Shown in pieces: positions 23,407-35,400 of a stretch of DNA of 64,000 nucleotides (the first letter of the stretch is position 1; every line of letters begins with the position of its first letter). The notes under the pieces were generated by a model that was given only the letters and a program-made list of their open reading frames with translations, was not told the origin of the DNA and ran no database searches. A program made the position numbers and the translations under genes. The stretch lies in the NCBI GenBank assembly GCA_009741485.1, contig CM019219.1:31204243-31268242 (forward strand), in the 5' to 3' direction. Origin of the DNA: Malurus cyaneus samueli. Lineage: Eukaryota; Chordata; Aves; Passeriformes; Maluridae.

Positions 23407-25297
23407 GGTGGCTGTGGTGGGTCTGCTCTGAGCATGAATCCTCAGTGAAATGTTTTATAGGATCTGAATCTTGGATGGGAACCTGGGAACTTCAAGCAGA
23501 GATGCCTCATGACCCCTCGGAAGCATGGGAGCCATAGCATTTCTCTGCAGCTTTTCCTATACCTGTTGCCTGCCCTCTCCATGGGGATTGCCAGGCTTCT
23601 TCCTCCTCCTCTCCCCAAAATGTCACCAAGTTGCCTGTTGAATGTCTGTGGATTGTTTGCTTTCTGAGAAAACAACTAGAAGTATGGCTTTTGGGGCACT
23701 GGGAATGTTTAAACATGGCTGTATTTCAGAGGAAGGAAGTTTGTTCTTAAAATAAGTATTTAAAATCCAGGAGAGCTTCCCCGGAGCACGATTTAACGAT
23801 ATTGAGGTCAGGCATTGCTTGGATCTCCAGCAGTGTGCCTGTGTGATGTAGATCTCCAAATAAATTAATTCCCTTCAAAAGCAAAGTGTTGATCTCCTGT
23901 TGCATTGATAGTTTCTGTAATTAAACTTCCAGCACACAACTAGGATAATAAGAAAGCGTTGATGGTAAGAGCTCTTTCCAGTGACCGTTTTGGAGCGTGT
24001 CAAAAAAACATATGCCTTGTAGGTGGTTTCTCCATTAAAAGCAACACCAAGCTCTTTGATTCTATTGTGAATCCTTCAGAGATCTCAAGACAACGTTGTT
24101 TTTTCCTGTAAATCTCCACGTTTGGTAAAAATAGCGGCGCAGGCTTTCAACTTGCCCTAGGATGAACACTTCGAAAAATGGAAGGTGCTGGTGCTTGGGT
24201 GTTCCGAGACAAAACAGGTGCTGCTGCCCATTCCTAGTCTCTTCCATGGATATGCAATCACACTGGTAGAGGTGGAGAGTGTCTCAGCTGGGGAATAGGG
24301 ATGCTCCAGCAGAACCCACCTGTCCTAGTGATCATTTCTAAGGGGTCTTCATCCCATTTCCTCCCTGCAGAGGGAGGTGGCTGTGTGGTCACGCACAAAC
24401 AGCACTGGGAGTCGTTCAGGAATTGGGACTGCTTTCCTTTCTCCCCCCAAATGTGTTGCTGTTTGCCTTTCCCAGACCAAATTGCCTGTCTGCTTTCAAG
24501 CCTGCCTGCCAGGCAATCAAATCATCTGTGCTTTTGCCGGCTGCCCTTGGTTGTACCCAGTTACAATTTTTGTGTCCGTTTCCTCGGAGTCAAACGCCTC
24601 TGTGCTCTCCAAAAGCTGCCTTCCGAACGGTTCCCTCAGCAAGCAGAGCACCAGCACACACTCACAGGGAGGTGCTGAGAGCACTTAACACCGGTTGCTG
24701 TCATCTTTCCGCCAGCCTGAAGAGGTACTTGCAAATCTTGTCGGAACAGACCTGGGAGCTGCTCACGCAGCCGCCAGGGAAGGGGAGATGCACCTTGGAA
24801 GGCTTCTGCCTGATGGGTTTTTAACGACTCTCACCAAGAAGTTGAGGCAAACACGGATTTTTGACAATTGGAGCGTACTCCTCTTCCCACTTGTGTAAAC
24901 ATTATTTCAGTGACAATTCTTTAGGAAGCTGGTTGAATTTCGCTGGTAAGCAGCTTATCCCGCTGCTCTAGCTTGGCACAGCAAAATTCATTTCACACCT
25001 CTTTCCCCAGGCAGAATTAAGGGATCCTGATATTTTCCCTGTCACCAGTGGGGTTTGCCAGCAGTTATCCCTCCCATCCTGAGGGTCCTGGGAAGGAGAA
25101 GAAAAGCTGGATGTGTGCTGTGGCATCCCTGGCTGAAGCTGTGCCGGAGCTGTAGCTGAGGTGAATTGTCACTTGTTGCCCACCCAGACTTCACCCTGCA
25201 GAGAGAAGGGGGAAATCCAAAAGCAAAACCTTGGAATAGGGGTGGGAGTCTTCCCTGGAGCCCTGAAATGCTGTGCTGGCATGGCTGATGAAGGGGT
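23407..25297 (+). other. ASCC1 3'UTR and downstream flank
   Basis: The region starts directly after the ASCC1 stop. An AATAAA at 23859-23864 (in CCAAATAAATTAATTCCC) is a candidate poly(A) signal about 450 bases after the stop. Beyond about 23900 I see only non-coding sequence. The accurate assembly appears to end near 25297. Confidence 0.6.
23859..23864 (+). terminator. ASCC1: Candidate ASCC1 poly(A) signal
   Basis: A canonical AATAAA hexamer in an AT-rich stretch about 455 bases past the ASCC1 stop codon. It is followed by T/GT-rich sequence (GTGTTGATCTCCTGTTGC) that could serve as a downstream element. Chosen by position only. Confidence 0.5.
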
Positions 25298-27925
25298 CAG
25301 CACTGTCAGTAGGCAAGCGTGCCAAGGTAGGCCGACTGCCAAACGGCAGTGGCCAGCCATGCTCGCAGCCAAATTGCTGGTGGGTCCAGACGTGCTTGGC
25401 CCCACAGTCCTTATTACTCTGAAGCCTAAAGCGTTGCCAGGCGGTCTGGTCCCTCGTACTCCGCCCCGGTTCGGCCGTCCCAAGCACGAAAGAAGTGTCG
25501 CCGGAAGGGTCGGCCAGAGGCGCGCATTGGCTGCTGGGGCTCCGTCGCGCTCACCCGCGGTGCCGCGCGGCGGTGCCCGGAGCTGCCAGGTCGCGCCCCG
25601 CCACCGGCCGACCTTCGCACGCACCCGGGGCTGACTCTAGCGCAGCTGCAGGCGCAAGATCGCCCAGTGCGCGGAGCCGAGAGCACGCGATGAACGCCGG
25701 GGTCACACGTGAGACCAGAACAGTTGACCGCGGGGCGTATCCGGTGTCGCACCGTTCTGCGCGGGTGTCTGCGGCACATGGCTGGGCCACGACCCCTGGC
25801 GGAGGCGGCCGACGAGCACGCTGATGCGTACCGACACTGACCTGGGCTCCCTGGCTGACAACCATCGGCCCACCCGCCGCCCCGCCGCCCTGCTCACCGC
25901 CCGCCGGCCCGCCACCGCCCCCTACCATGGGGCCCCAGCTCGCGAGCGGCGGATGAGCCAGGCAGAATGTATCGGGAGGGCCACGCAGCACTGGATGCCC
26001 CTCGTGGCCAGACAGTCGTCCAGCACAGGACGGCAGATCAAACCACTGACACAACGCTCTACGCACAAGTGAGGTGCACCGCGCCAGCTCAGCGGGCGGG
26101 GGGCGGGACGAAAGCGAGCCCTCCGTCCAACGGAGCGGACTCCGCAGCGCCGTGCCCCTCCCGACACTCCCGACTAGCCCGCAACGCTGCGGCTGCGAAG
26201 CAGCGCGATCCTCTCTCCTCCTCCGTTCGGGCCGAGTCGGGAGCGAGCGGACTGGAATGCGCGGATGCACGAGGATGCCCGCATGATCCCGGAACTAGCG
26301 AAGGCACCGTGGGAGGCCTGCATGCACCGGTACCCGGAGGATCTCCGCGTCGCGGTACCCCGACGTGGAGCTCACCTCAAGCTCCGGCACGCGCGGCCTA
26401 TCTCTCCTGCCGAAGTGCCACAAGGAGTCGTGCGGTCGGCCTATATCCATTGCCACTCCGGGATCACAAAAGCGGCAGAACTACTGATTGCCATACGCCG
26501 ACGTCCTACCCGCGCACCGGAAGCGGTGCTGAAGTCGGGGACGAGCTTGCGCCTCCTTCCTGTTGCCTTGACCACACACTACCGGGGGTGCAGCAGGCGT
26601 CCACCCCTGACCACCTGTGGTGCATCCCTAAAGCACGGGAAGAGAATCGCGGTAGAGTGCGTGCGCCGGACCCCTCAGCCTCAGGGATGACAGCTCACGC
26701 CATGAAATTCGAACGGCACGGGCAGATGTCTCGGCGGTAACCGATCGACGCCCCCAGGTGCCCCCAACGCGGCCCAGAACCGCGCTGCACGCGTGTCGCA
26801 CCATGGAGGCTCTGGCCCTCCACGACGTGCCGACGGATCCGGAGGAGCCATCGCACCCTGGCGCTCCACAGCAGCTCGGTGCCCCGGCACTGCGGCGACG
26901 AGGGGGGCGGGGCAGGGAGGGAGGATGCGGGCCACTGCCCGGGGCGAGCCGGCAACACCTGGCTACACCGGGCGAGTCCGAAACTCGTCCACCCACCTGC
27001 CCTGGGTTACCGCCACGAGTCGGGGTGGCCCTACGTGCTTCGCCGGCGCAAACACGCCTCGATGGCTCTAGCTCCAGCCCCTAACTTTTATGGGGCAGTC
27101 GCGTGAGCTTTTCCCTGGGCTCGGTGTTAACCTAACAAACCGCCACTCGCTGTTCGCTTCGGGCCTAAGGGGACGAGTGGCCTGGCTTGGCTGAGGCGCC
27201 CAAGTCGAGGGAGACACCAGCAAATGCGACTGCGAGGACGCCCGAGCCCGCGGAAGAGGGGGCACACACTCCGCGCTACCCCGAGCACGAAAGCCCCGAC
27301 GCGACCGCGCAACACCACGGCACACGCGCCACCGGCCCCCCTCGGATGGCACACCCGCCGCCCCGCCCGCAGGCGCAGCCCGCTGGTCATGTCGTATCAG
27401 AAGGCGTTCGCAGCGGTGATCGGGTCTACCAGCTGTGGATAGCCGAGGCACGGACTGGACGGAACTGGATGCGAGTGTAGCTGAGGAGATCGGATGGCAT
27501 CGGACTGGACGATGGATGGATATGCGACTGGAGTTCAGCGTGTTAAAAGACCGACACAGGTGCTTCGCAGAGGATATCTCGCAACTGCAGGAGCGCCTTT
27601 GGCAGTCGCAGCGGGGCACGCGACCCCCAATGCCAACACCAGTTAGGGGGGCAGAGACGGGTGAAGGTGCAAAAGATGGAGTAAATCCCCCCGGAGACCC
27701 GCGCAAAGCGCCCGCTGGCTAACACCAGCACCGGGCACCTGGATGGCTGCGGATGCCCGAGGGGAGCACATGCGGACGTGCCCCCGTGGCACTGAGCATC
27801 CCCAAGGGGGTTCAGAGCCGAGGGATCCCCACCCCTGAGCACTGGCAGCACACGTGGGGCCCTCCCTGCCGTGACACGGCCGCCAGGCTTGGGGAGGCTG
27901 CAGCCATGCTGGCGGTTAGTGTGGA
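25298..27925. other. CpG-dense block of unknown origin, no supportable gene
   Basis: Composition changes abruptly at about 25300: very GC-rich, dense in CpG, high complexity, and without CR1, microsatellites or recognisable exons. Open frames exist on both strands but none reads like a known protein; they are expected from high GC. It sits exactly where the false duplication breaks off. It may be a low-accuracy long-read extension across a GC-rich gap, perhaps containing the missing SPOCK2 5' exons in corrupted form. I could not find a testican signal peptide or the conserved KHWNRFRDEVE string here. Misplaced or foreign sequence is an alternative. Confidence 0.6.
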
Positions 27926-28636
27926 TTAATGAGCAAATCCATGGATTTGTGGGGTTTTGGGCTGAGCAGCCCCGGTGGAGGGATGCACGGGGAGGAGGCC
28001 GGCGGCCGTGGCCAGAGCCGCGCCGCAGGGAGCTGCCGGGCGGGCGCCGCAGTGTTACCAATCATGGCCCGGGAACGCGGCTATCGATTGCGGTGCAAAC
28101 GCCGCCGTGCCGGAGCGAAACATCCCTTCCGGAGCTGCCTCCTGCCTCCCGTGCCTCTGCTTTCAGCTGCCACCCCAAACCCGGGGTGGCAGGGACACTC
28201 CTGCCTTATCGCAAAGCCCACCCCGCAACAACCCGTGGGGCGGGCCATGCTGCCTGCCGGGAGGTTTTGAATCCCTGTTGTTCCCGCACACCCCCGGGAT
28301 GCTTTCAGGGTCCTGTGGGAGCCCCTCTGCCTCCCCAGGCAGCGACATCCATCTTGGCCCACTGCTTCTAGGCTCACTATTGAAGAATCAGGGTGGCAGC
28401 ACCACGGGGATCCCATGAGGGCCTCCCGGGGCTCCCAAGGGCTTCCTCCACCCAACGCCTTTTCCACCCCTATTGCCTGGCTTTCCCAGCTGGCTGATGG
28501 GCTTTATCCTGTGTAAAGGCTCTCCAGGATTATAGGTCTAGAGCCAGAGATGGGGGAGCACACTGGGGGTCGTTGCCAGTGATATCCAGGGCTGGTGACA
28601 AGAGCTTTGGGCGCCAGAAAGCTGGGGTGCCCCAGT
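27926..28636 (+). other. GC-rich flank upstream of the first SPOCK2 copy
   Basis: A transition zone between the CpG-dense block and the first copy of SPOCK2 sequence. It has homopolymers and unique GC-rich sequence but no recognisable exon. It has no counterpart before the second SPOCK2 copy, where a purine-rich minisatellite (41346-41929) stands instead. Confidence 0.5.
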
Positions 28637-29403
28637 GACACTGGGTGCCTGTCACCAAGGGCTGGGAGCAGGGCTTTGGGCTGCCCCAGAGCTGATGGTG
28701 GGCACTCTCTCTCTTTTCTCGATGCTGGCTGGGCCATGTCGCTGTCGTGCTGCCAGGAGGTGGAGGTGAGCTCGAGGGGCTGCCGAGGGGTGACATCCCG
28801 CTTTTGGGGGGAGGCTGCTCCCCTCCCTGCTTCCCACCCTCCCTCTGTGGAGGGACCTGCGGGTGTGTGCAGCGGGAGCCTCTCCGGGCCGGTGGCCCCT
28901 AGTGAAGTGGTGGCACGCCTGGCCCGGTGTCACCTTTCCCACCACCTGCACTTATCCAGGCTCTCCCCAATTTGCAGGATGACTACATCAAGAGCTGGGA
29001 GGACAACCAGCCCGGGGATGAAGGTACCGCTGGGATGGGGCATAGTGGGCTTGGTGCCAGCCAGTGCAGGAGGGTCACACTTTCTGCTTGCACCCCCCGG
29101 GCTTTCCCTTTCCGCCTGGGAGCGGCGGTGGCGCCGGTGCGAGCCGGGAAGCGGCAGCTGGTGCCGAGGCGGCTGTCCAGCTGCGGTTTGAATGGCGCTT
29201 TGTGCCGGCCGGCTGGTGGCCAGCGCTGCCGGGGCTCCCCTGAGGGCTCCCCGCCTGCTCCACTGCCAGCCCCCCGTCCCTCTCTGCCTCCCCCAGCCTG
29301 GACACCACCAAGGACCCCTGTCAGAAGGTGAAGTGCAGCCGGCACAAGGTGTGCGTTGGCGCAGGGCTACCAGCGCGCCATGCTGCATCAGCCGCAAGGA
29401 GAG
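28637..29403 (+). repeat. First, partial and less accurate copy of SPOCK2 sequence
   Basis: The block starting CACTGGGTGCCTGTCACCAA matches 41930-42697 almost base for base. It differs by scattered 1-base indels that increase toward the N gap. It contains the microexon candidate (28757-28765), the exon starting at 28978, and a broken start of the next exon. It ends at the 25-N run. Confidence 0.92.
28978..29403 (+). pseudogene. SPOCK2: Broken duplicate of two SPOCK2 exons (assembly artefact)
   Basis: 28978-29023 is an intact copy of the exon encoding DDYIKSWEDNQPGDE. The next exon, from about 29297 to the N run, carries frame-breaking differences from 42593-42707: one C missing at the acceptor (AGCCTGG), an extra T in GCGTTGGCG, an extra C in ATGCTGCAT, and loss of the end. 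The same exons are intact 13.3 kb downstream in the same orientation. I treat this as a duplicate contig edge, not a real pseudogene. Confidence 0.85.
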
Positions 29404-29428
29404 NNNNNNNNNNNNNNNNNNNNNNNNN
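29404..29428. other. Assembly gap of exactly 25 N
   Basis: Twenty-five N separate the two falsely duplicated extensions. A fixed 25-N spacer is what the PBJelly long-read gap filler writes for an overfilled gap, where left and right extensions together exceed the gap but are not merged. That attribution is inference. Confidence 0.95.
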
Positions 29429-32400
29429 TGGATGAAGACTGGGAATGGGATCAGCTGAGTGCTGAATTCGGCAACCTGGGCAGCAGCGGCTATGAGTGCC
29501 TGGAGGCTTTCCTAGGTGACAAGGCTACATTGTGAGCTCTCTCCTTTGGGCTGCCTATGTATTTGAGTAAGCACTGTGTCGCTTCACTGTACAGGGCAAG
29601 GTGCATCTGCTGCTGATACACTGGAGGGCCGTAGAAGCAGAGGAATCTGGTGGTAATCACCTGTCATGTGTTGTTCGTCTGGTAGAGCAGTGCAGTGGCT
29701 GGCATGCAGGGTTTAGTTTAAATTGGCAATGCACAGGAGAGATGCAATGAAAATAACTTGCCTGGATAAACTGGCTGGATAAATGACCCCGAAAGCGCCA
29801 CACCAAAAAGTTAACATCTCCCCTGTGCAGAGCACTCCACCTACAATGAGGAGTGTTCCTCGTGTTCTTCTCAGAACCAGCTTGTGTTATTTGTTTGTGA
29901 TGTAATGAAGGGCTAAGGTTTTTCTGGTGTATTTCTAAGTGAGGTAACAAAGAGCTCAAGAACATGGATCAGGACTGCATGGATGTTCAGAAAGGTAGGA
30001 ATATTTGTTATGCTCCGGAGGGGTAAGAATGTAGATCAAGCAGAGACAATTGAACAAATATTTAACAGGGAGTGGCTCTGAAGTTTAGAGTTAAAAATAC
30101 CAAAAAAAATCACTGGGTATAGAAGAGACGAATAAAAGATGTGGTGCAACATAGTGTCAGAAATAAGCCAGCGCTTTTCCTCGCTTGTTTCTACAGCAGA
30201 ATTCAAAAAGCAGAATGAGGCTGTGAGCCACTTTGCAGAGGGAGAATCCTTGCCAATATACCAGGATGACCAGAACGATGCAGGGGGCTCAGCAAGTGTG
30301 CAATTAGAGCAGCAGTGGATGGGACGAATGTGAAAGTGAGCATAGAACGGAGATCAGTTGTTATAAGGGGGAAAAAAAAGGAGATTAAATTGGTTTGCTG
30401 TAAAATGCTTCCTGCGAATTATTTAATTCTTCAGGGGGGGGCGAAAGCACTATTCACGTTTTGCATTTGCATGAACAGAAATCTGACAGTGGCATATTAA
30501 AAATCAAGTAGGACAAAGAAGGGAATATATCTTTGTGAAGTTGGGGCCTTAGTGGCATGCGGAGGTGGGCGAGGCTGAATGCTGCCATCTGAGAGCAGAG
30601 ACAGAAGGTATTGTACCTGCGTACAGAATGTCTTGGTGACTATACCAGAAGAGAAGAAGCCTTTTTATTCCTCTGGCTGTCTCACCCGCACTGAACTATA
30701 TTTAGCAGGGCTGGGTGATCTGGAAGAGTTTGAGAGTTTCTGATTTCGATGCGTCCACCGCACCAGCGCTGAGCTTTTGGAAGTTCTGTAGTGCTCGCCT
30801 CCACACCCAGTGAGCATCACCACCTCCTTACTCCTCGAGATCTCTTTGTGCCAAAAACCAGACAGCAGCGTCACCTCTTTGAATTAAGAGACAATCTTTT
30901 CTCTGTGGAGTGGCACGGTAGATATACAGGGCGCCTAATAGAAGGAGGGACCCAGCAATTAAATGCAAAAAACCACCCACTGATTAAAGGAGGCAGTTAT
31001 CCAAGGTGCCATGGACCTTCTGCTGGATAATATTCACATGTCTGTCTGAATTATTTACTGGCTTGTAATGTGACTCTCTTCTCTTGTGCGTTCGGTGGTT
31101 ACTGAGGGTCACACTGATGGAACTCCTGTCCTGTATCCCGATGTGTCCAGCCTCCTGTCCTCTGCAGCAACCAACTCAGCTTTTAACAATCTGGTTGCTG
31201 TATTGCGGTAAAGGACCACAGAGGATGAGCTTGTAGAGAAATCAGATGCTTGATTTAATATTCTTAATTTGTATCTGGTATCCTCATGTATTGAGGATAG
31301 GCCTGGAGTTATTGGTCCTTTAATTCGCTGAAAGGCGCTTTATTCTTGTCTGAAAGATGTGCAAAAATCTGGTAACCTCCAAGTGCACTTGTATTTGTTT
31401 CTTAGTTCAGAATGTCTTCACCATGGCAACTGGTTTGATTTCCTGAAGCGCATGAATTTTCATGGATTGTGATGGGGGGGGAGTGGACCAAAAACTGTGA
31501 GCTAAAGCAAGGTTTGCAGCGTGGCGTGGCAGAGCACCAAGTAAATTTGTCTTGTGAGGGAGGGGAACCCTGGAGAGAGGGATTCAGCTGAACAAAGGCC
31601 TGCACCCAGCCCCAAACAGTTATATTTAAAAAATCCAGCCTGACAGATTAATTTAATTATGGCTGATGTCACCCTCCCATGGCTGCATCACCCTCTGGCA
31701 GTGAGGTGGCTTGCTCAATTTTACGAAGAGCTGAGATTTCATATGGCAGCAGAGAGAAGGAGCATTGCTGAAAACTTGTGCTGTCCCACCTGTGGAGGTC
31801 AGGAGGTGTGGATGGGACCATGAAATGCCCTCTGAAACCGCTGGGGAGAGGCTGGAGTAGGCATGAGAGAGAGGGCAGAGCTCAAATGATGTTGAGAATC
31901 AGGCAGAAACAAACAGGCAGTGCCAAACAAGGACAGGTCCGGAGGAGCGGTGGCACTGGGTGGGATGGCAAAGTGCCTCAATCAGCCCACAGGCTGGGTT
32001 TGGTGAGGTGACTGCCCAGATAGTCAGGCTTGTGGATGAAAAAAAAAGCCAATACTTCAATAAAGCTCTGACTACCTTAGCTGAAGGATTTGTCCAATTT
32101 TAGGTGCTTGGATGGTGCAGAGCCCAAGGGACAACAATTGAAATAATTGGAGGGTAGAAATCGTCTGCAGGCTGCAGCTGAAAGTTATTTTGAGGTTAGT
32201 GAGGGGAAGGAGGGTAGCACATCAGAAAAGCTTTGAAGCATGGGAATGCTTTTGCCAGTAGTGGATGATGCAATGATAACAATGGCTTAAATTGCAGCAA
32301 GGGATTAGGAAAATTTTGTGAAGGGAAGGATAAGGAAGCATTGCTCTAGAGGAGCTGAGGAAAGGAGGTCCTGGTTTGTTTGAGGAAGCAAGCCACCACT

Positions 32401-35400
32401 TGGAGAAGGAGAAGGTGGTGGAATCATGACTTCACTGGTCCTTTTTCAGCTTGCACTTCATGGTTCTGCGTGGAATGTGTGCAGAACACCCGTGAGATGG
32501 GATCTGTGGATGTATCGAAGAGCTTCTTGCATTATGTGTGCAATTTACTATGGCGAAAATAAATACAAAGGAAACCTCCACGCAACCTTGGATCTTTCTC
32601 TTGAGCTTGCTGCCTTCATGTGGCGGGCTTGCCAGAGTTATGATTATTCTGTCTAAGGACTTGCACAGTGATTTCATTGTAGGGATTTTCCTTCGTACGA
32701 GGAGAGCCGTGAACTTGGGATCTCCCAAGAGAGAGGCACTGGGTTTATGACACAAATTTTCCCTCCTGAAGTCTGCCTGCTTTATCCCTAAGGAGATGAG
32801 AAAAGGTCTCTGCTGCGCCTTTTAAATCTGCAGAGGCTGAAGAAAAGAAGGAAGGCTGTTCCTGTGTTATCAGGGGAAGGGTTGGATGCTTATGGGCATG
32901 GAGAGCCACTCAACCAGCTGCACCTTGCAGACAATTGATATGCGGCCTTGTGGCTGGTGCTGGTGGTGAACAGCCCAGTGACAACTGCTTCTCTGTCCTT
33001 CCCTACCCTCCACGTGTGACTCTGCATGATGTCTTTATCCTGTAGCACTGAAACAGTTTTGGAAAAGCATTGGATCGTCAGCTAGCATTCTTTTAAAAGC
33101 CTGGAAAAGAACTAATTTAGGGGGGATTGGGAAGGCGGGAAGAGCACCTCTCTGGATGAGTGCCTTACACCGCTTTCCTACGCTTCTCATGCTTATCCTG
33201 GCAAGCTTCCAACCATTAAACCTCTGACAGATAATCTTTGGTGGAGTGGTGTCCGGTATGAATAATACAGGAATCAGGTATGTTTTTTTGGCACCAAATT
33301 GTGTCAGAAAAATATTTTTGAAAGTCAAAAATAGAAGGAAAAGAATCTATTAATTGAACAAGTCACAAGATCTTGATACTTGCCTGCTGACTCATCTTCT
33401 GGAGCCACCAAGGCTTTGGTTTGGGGTTTGCCTGTCATATGTTGGGAGAGTTTGGGTCACAGCTGGAAGGGCTTGGTGACTTTTTGGGATGAAAAGAGAG
33501 CTCTGCCACAAATACTGCAACCTGAGAAGTGTGGCAGCTGGGGAATAACAGCCTTCTGGAGAGGTCCTGGCAGTCTCGTCTGTGTGGGAGGCTGCAGGAC
33601 TGAGGGTAATAGCAGAAGTGGATCCCAAAAGAGCAGGGTTGGAAGCTGTGGTTGTGCAGCAAAGGAGGTTAATCAGAAACTCAGATGGACAAGAGGACGA
33701 GTTGTGCTGAGTTCAGCAGACTCTCTTAGAGCCACAATGTTTTTAGGTTTACTTCATGTTCAAAATTAATTTTTTAGAGATTTTTTAATCTGTCCAGGTT
33801 TTTCCCATTTCCTCATCAATCTTTTTTGCTGGTACTGGTATCAGTAATCCGCACTCTGCTGTGTCTGGCATGGGAACTGCAGTTGTGCTTTAGCCAGATT
33901 ATTTGGAAGGTGATTGCTCTCTGCTCTTCTGCTCCTTTCCATCCAGCTGTGAATGTGTATAGCAAGCTTATTCACATATATCATCCCTTTGAGATGAAAA
34001 ATATCTCAGGAGTGCAGAGTCTGCAACAAAAGGTTTGTTTGCTCTGTGTTGAGGCCTCTTCAGAAACGCCGTAAATTTTTCTTCCTTGCTGTCAGCGGGT
34101 GCCTGGATTTTGTTTGTTCTCCCCTTCCCGAAGGGTAACAGTACCGGAAGCATGGATTTCCGGGAATCTCCCGTTTTCTGAGCCAATTCCTTCATTCACG
34201 TTGTTCCCGATTGGGAACGCAGGGTTGCGCTGCCGCGGTCGACCTGGTGAGCGTTGTCACTTTGTGACAGTGCAGATGAAGCTGTAAAGCTCAGGCTCCT
34301 CCAAACCCGTTTAATCTCCTGGTTGGAGCTCTCCGTGTGCTGCTGTTGGCTGCCAGACCCCAATTCCCAGCGGGGATTCTGTCAGAGTGATCTCCTGCTG
34401 TCCTATGGAGGCAGAGCCCACTGTGTTCAGCCTGAACACATCTCCTGGATGGATCTTGGGTGGATAAACCTTCCACCTGGGCAAAACAGCGGAGAAGGAT
34501 TGCGGGCATCTCATCCTCAGCGTGGACTGTGCAGCAGGAATGACAGGAGCCATCCACATCTCCCGGAGCTGTGAGCCTCTTCCTCCCTTGCTCTCACAGT
34601 GTGATTTCTGTGTGATTCCAGAATGAAAACGGACCTCCTCAGCTCCTGCGGGCAGCGGTTGTGGGCGGATTGTCACAGCCTAATGACATTACACGGCAGC
34701 TTGCCCGCAGCGCTGTCACCGGGACAGTTTGTGCTGTTTGATCTATAAGCCCCGGCTAAGCCTGCTTCTGTGGCTGGATCAGCAGAATCCCCGCAGTCCA
34801 GCGAGTGTGTGTGTGTATGTGTGTGTGTGCACTCCTTTTATCCTGTGATATCACTGCCCTTTAGTGGAAATTTAATTGCGAGCATTGCAGTGAATTGTTG
34901 GTCCCTTGGCATTTCCGAAGCTCTCGCAGAGCGTCTTGGATTTTATTATTCAGGATGGGTTTTTTTTTTTTTTGGCTGACTACCGTAAACGACGTAAGGC
35001 TTTAAAAACTGATCAATAATCCTGATGGTAAGCAGCAAAATCCAGGCCAAGGAAGCGTGAGTGTGAGCCAGAGATTACGTGAAGAAGTTTTAAATACCTC
35101 TGACCCCTTCCTTTCCATGGACTTTTTTTGCCCTACGCTCCCAATGCTTCGCACGAATCCATTAATATTTCTCATGCTTGTTGAGCCCATGACAGGTGAT
35201 TTTAAAGCCCCAGTTTACGATGGCACTCCACTCTCATAGCGGAGCTGAAACACATCGGTGCTGTCATATGTGGATTAGCTTGGATTTATTCCTGTTGTTG
35301 CCAGGTTGGAATGCAGAGGTGCTGTCTCATTCCAGGAGGGGGCTGTCTGTAGGAAGTGGAACCCCCGAGGAGGACAGTTTGACACACACGCGAATCAGCA

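Larger units (their letters stand above)
12521..25297 (+). repeat. Accurate copy of a falsely duplicated block
   Basis: This interval includes the ASCC1 last exon and reappears in the same orientation at 29429-41345. It is the better copy: the ASCC1 exon is intact, the TG run is longer (27 nt) and homopolymers are full length. Homology between the copies starts at the N gap on the far side and stops abruptly after CATGGCTGA near 25285/41338. Confidence 0.92.

Noticed and set aside
25967..26740. A 257-codon frame in the CpG-dense block, considered as a bacterial or novel gene
   Set aside because: No recognisable motif; competing long frames exist on both strands as expected from GC content alone.
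27926..28636. A SPOCK2 signal-peptide exon upstream of the first copy
   Set aside because: No hydrophobic leader with an in-phase donor that matches testican-2 could be found.
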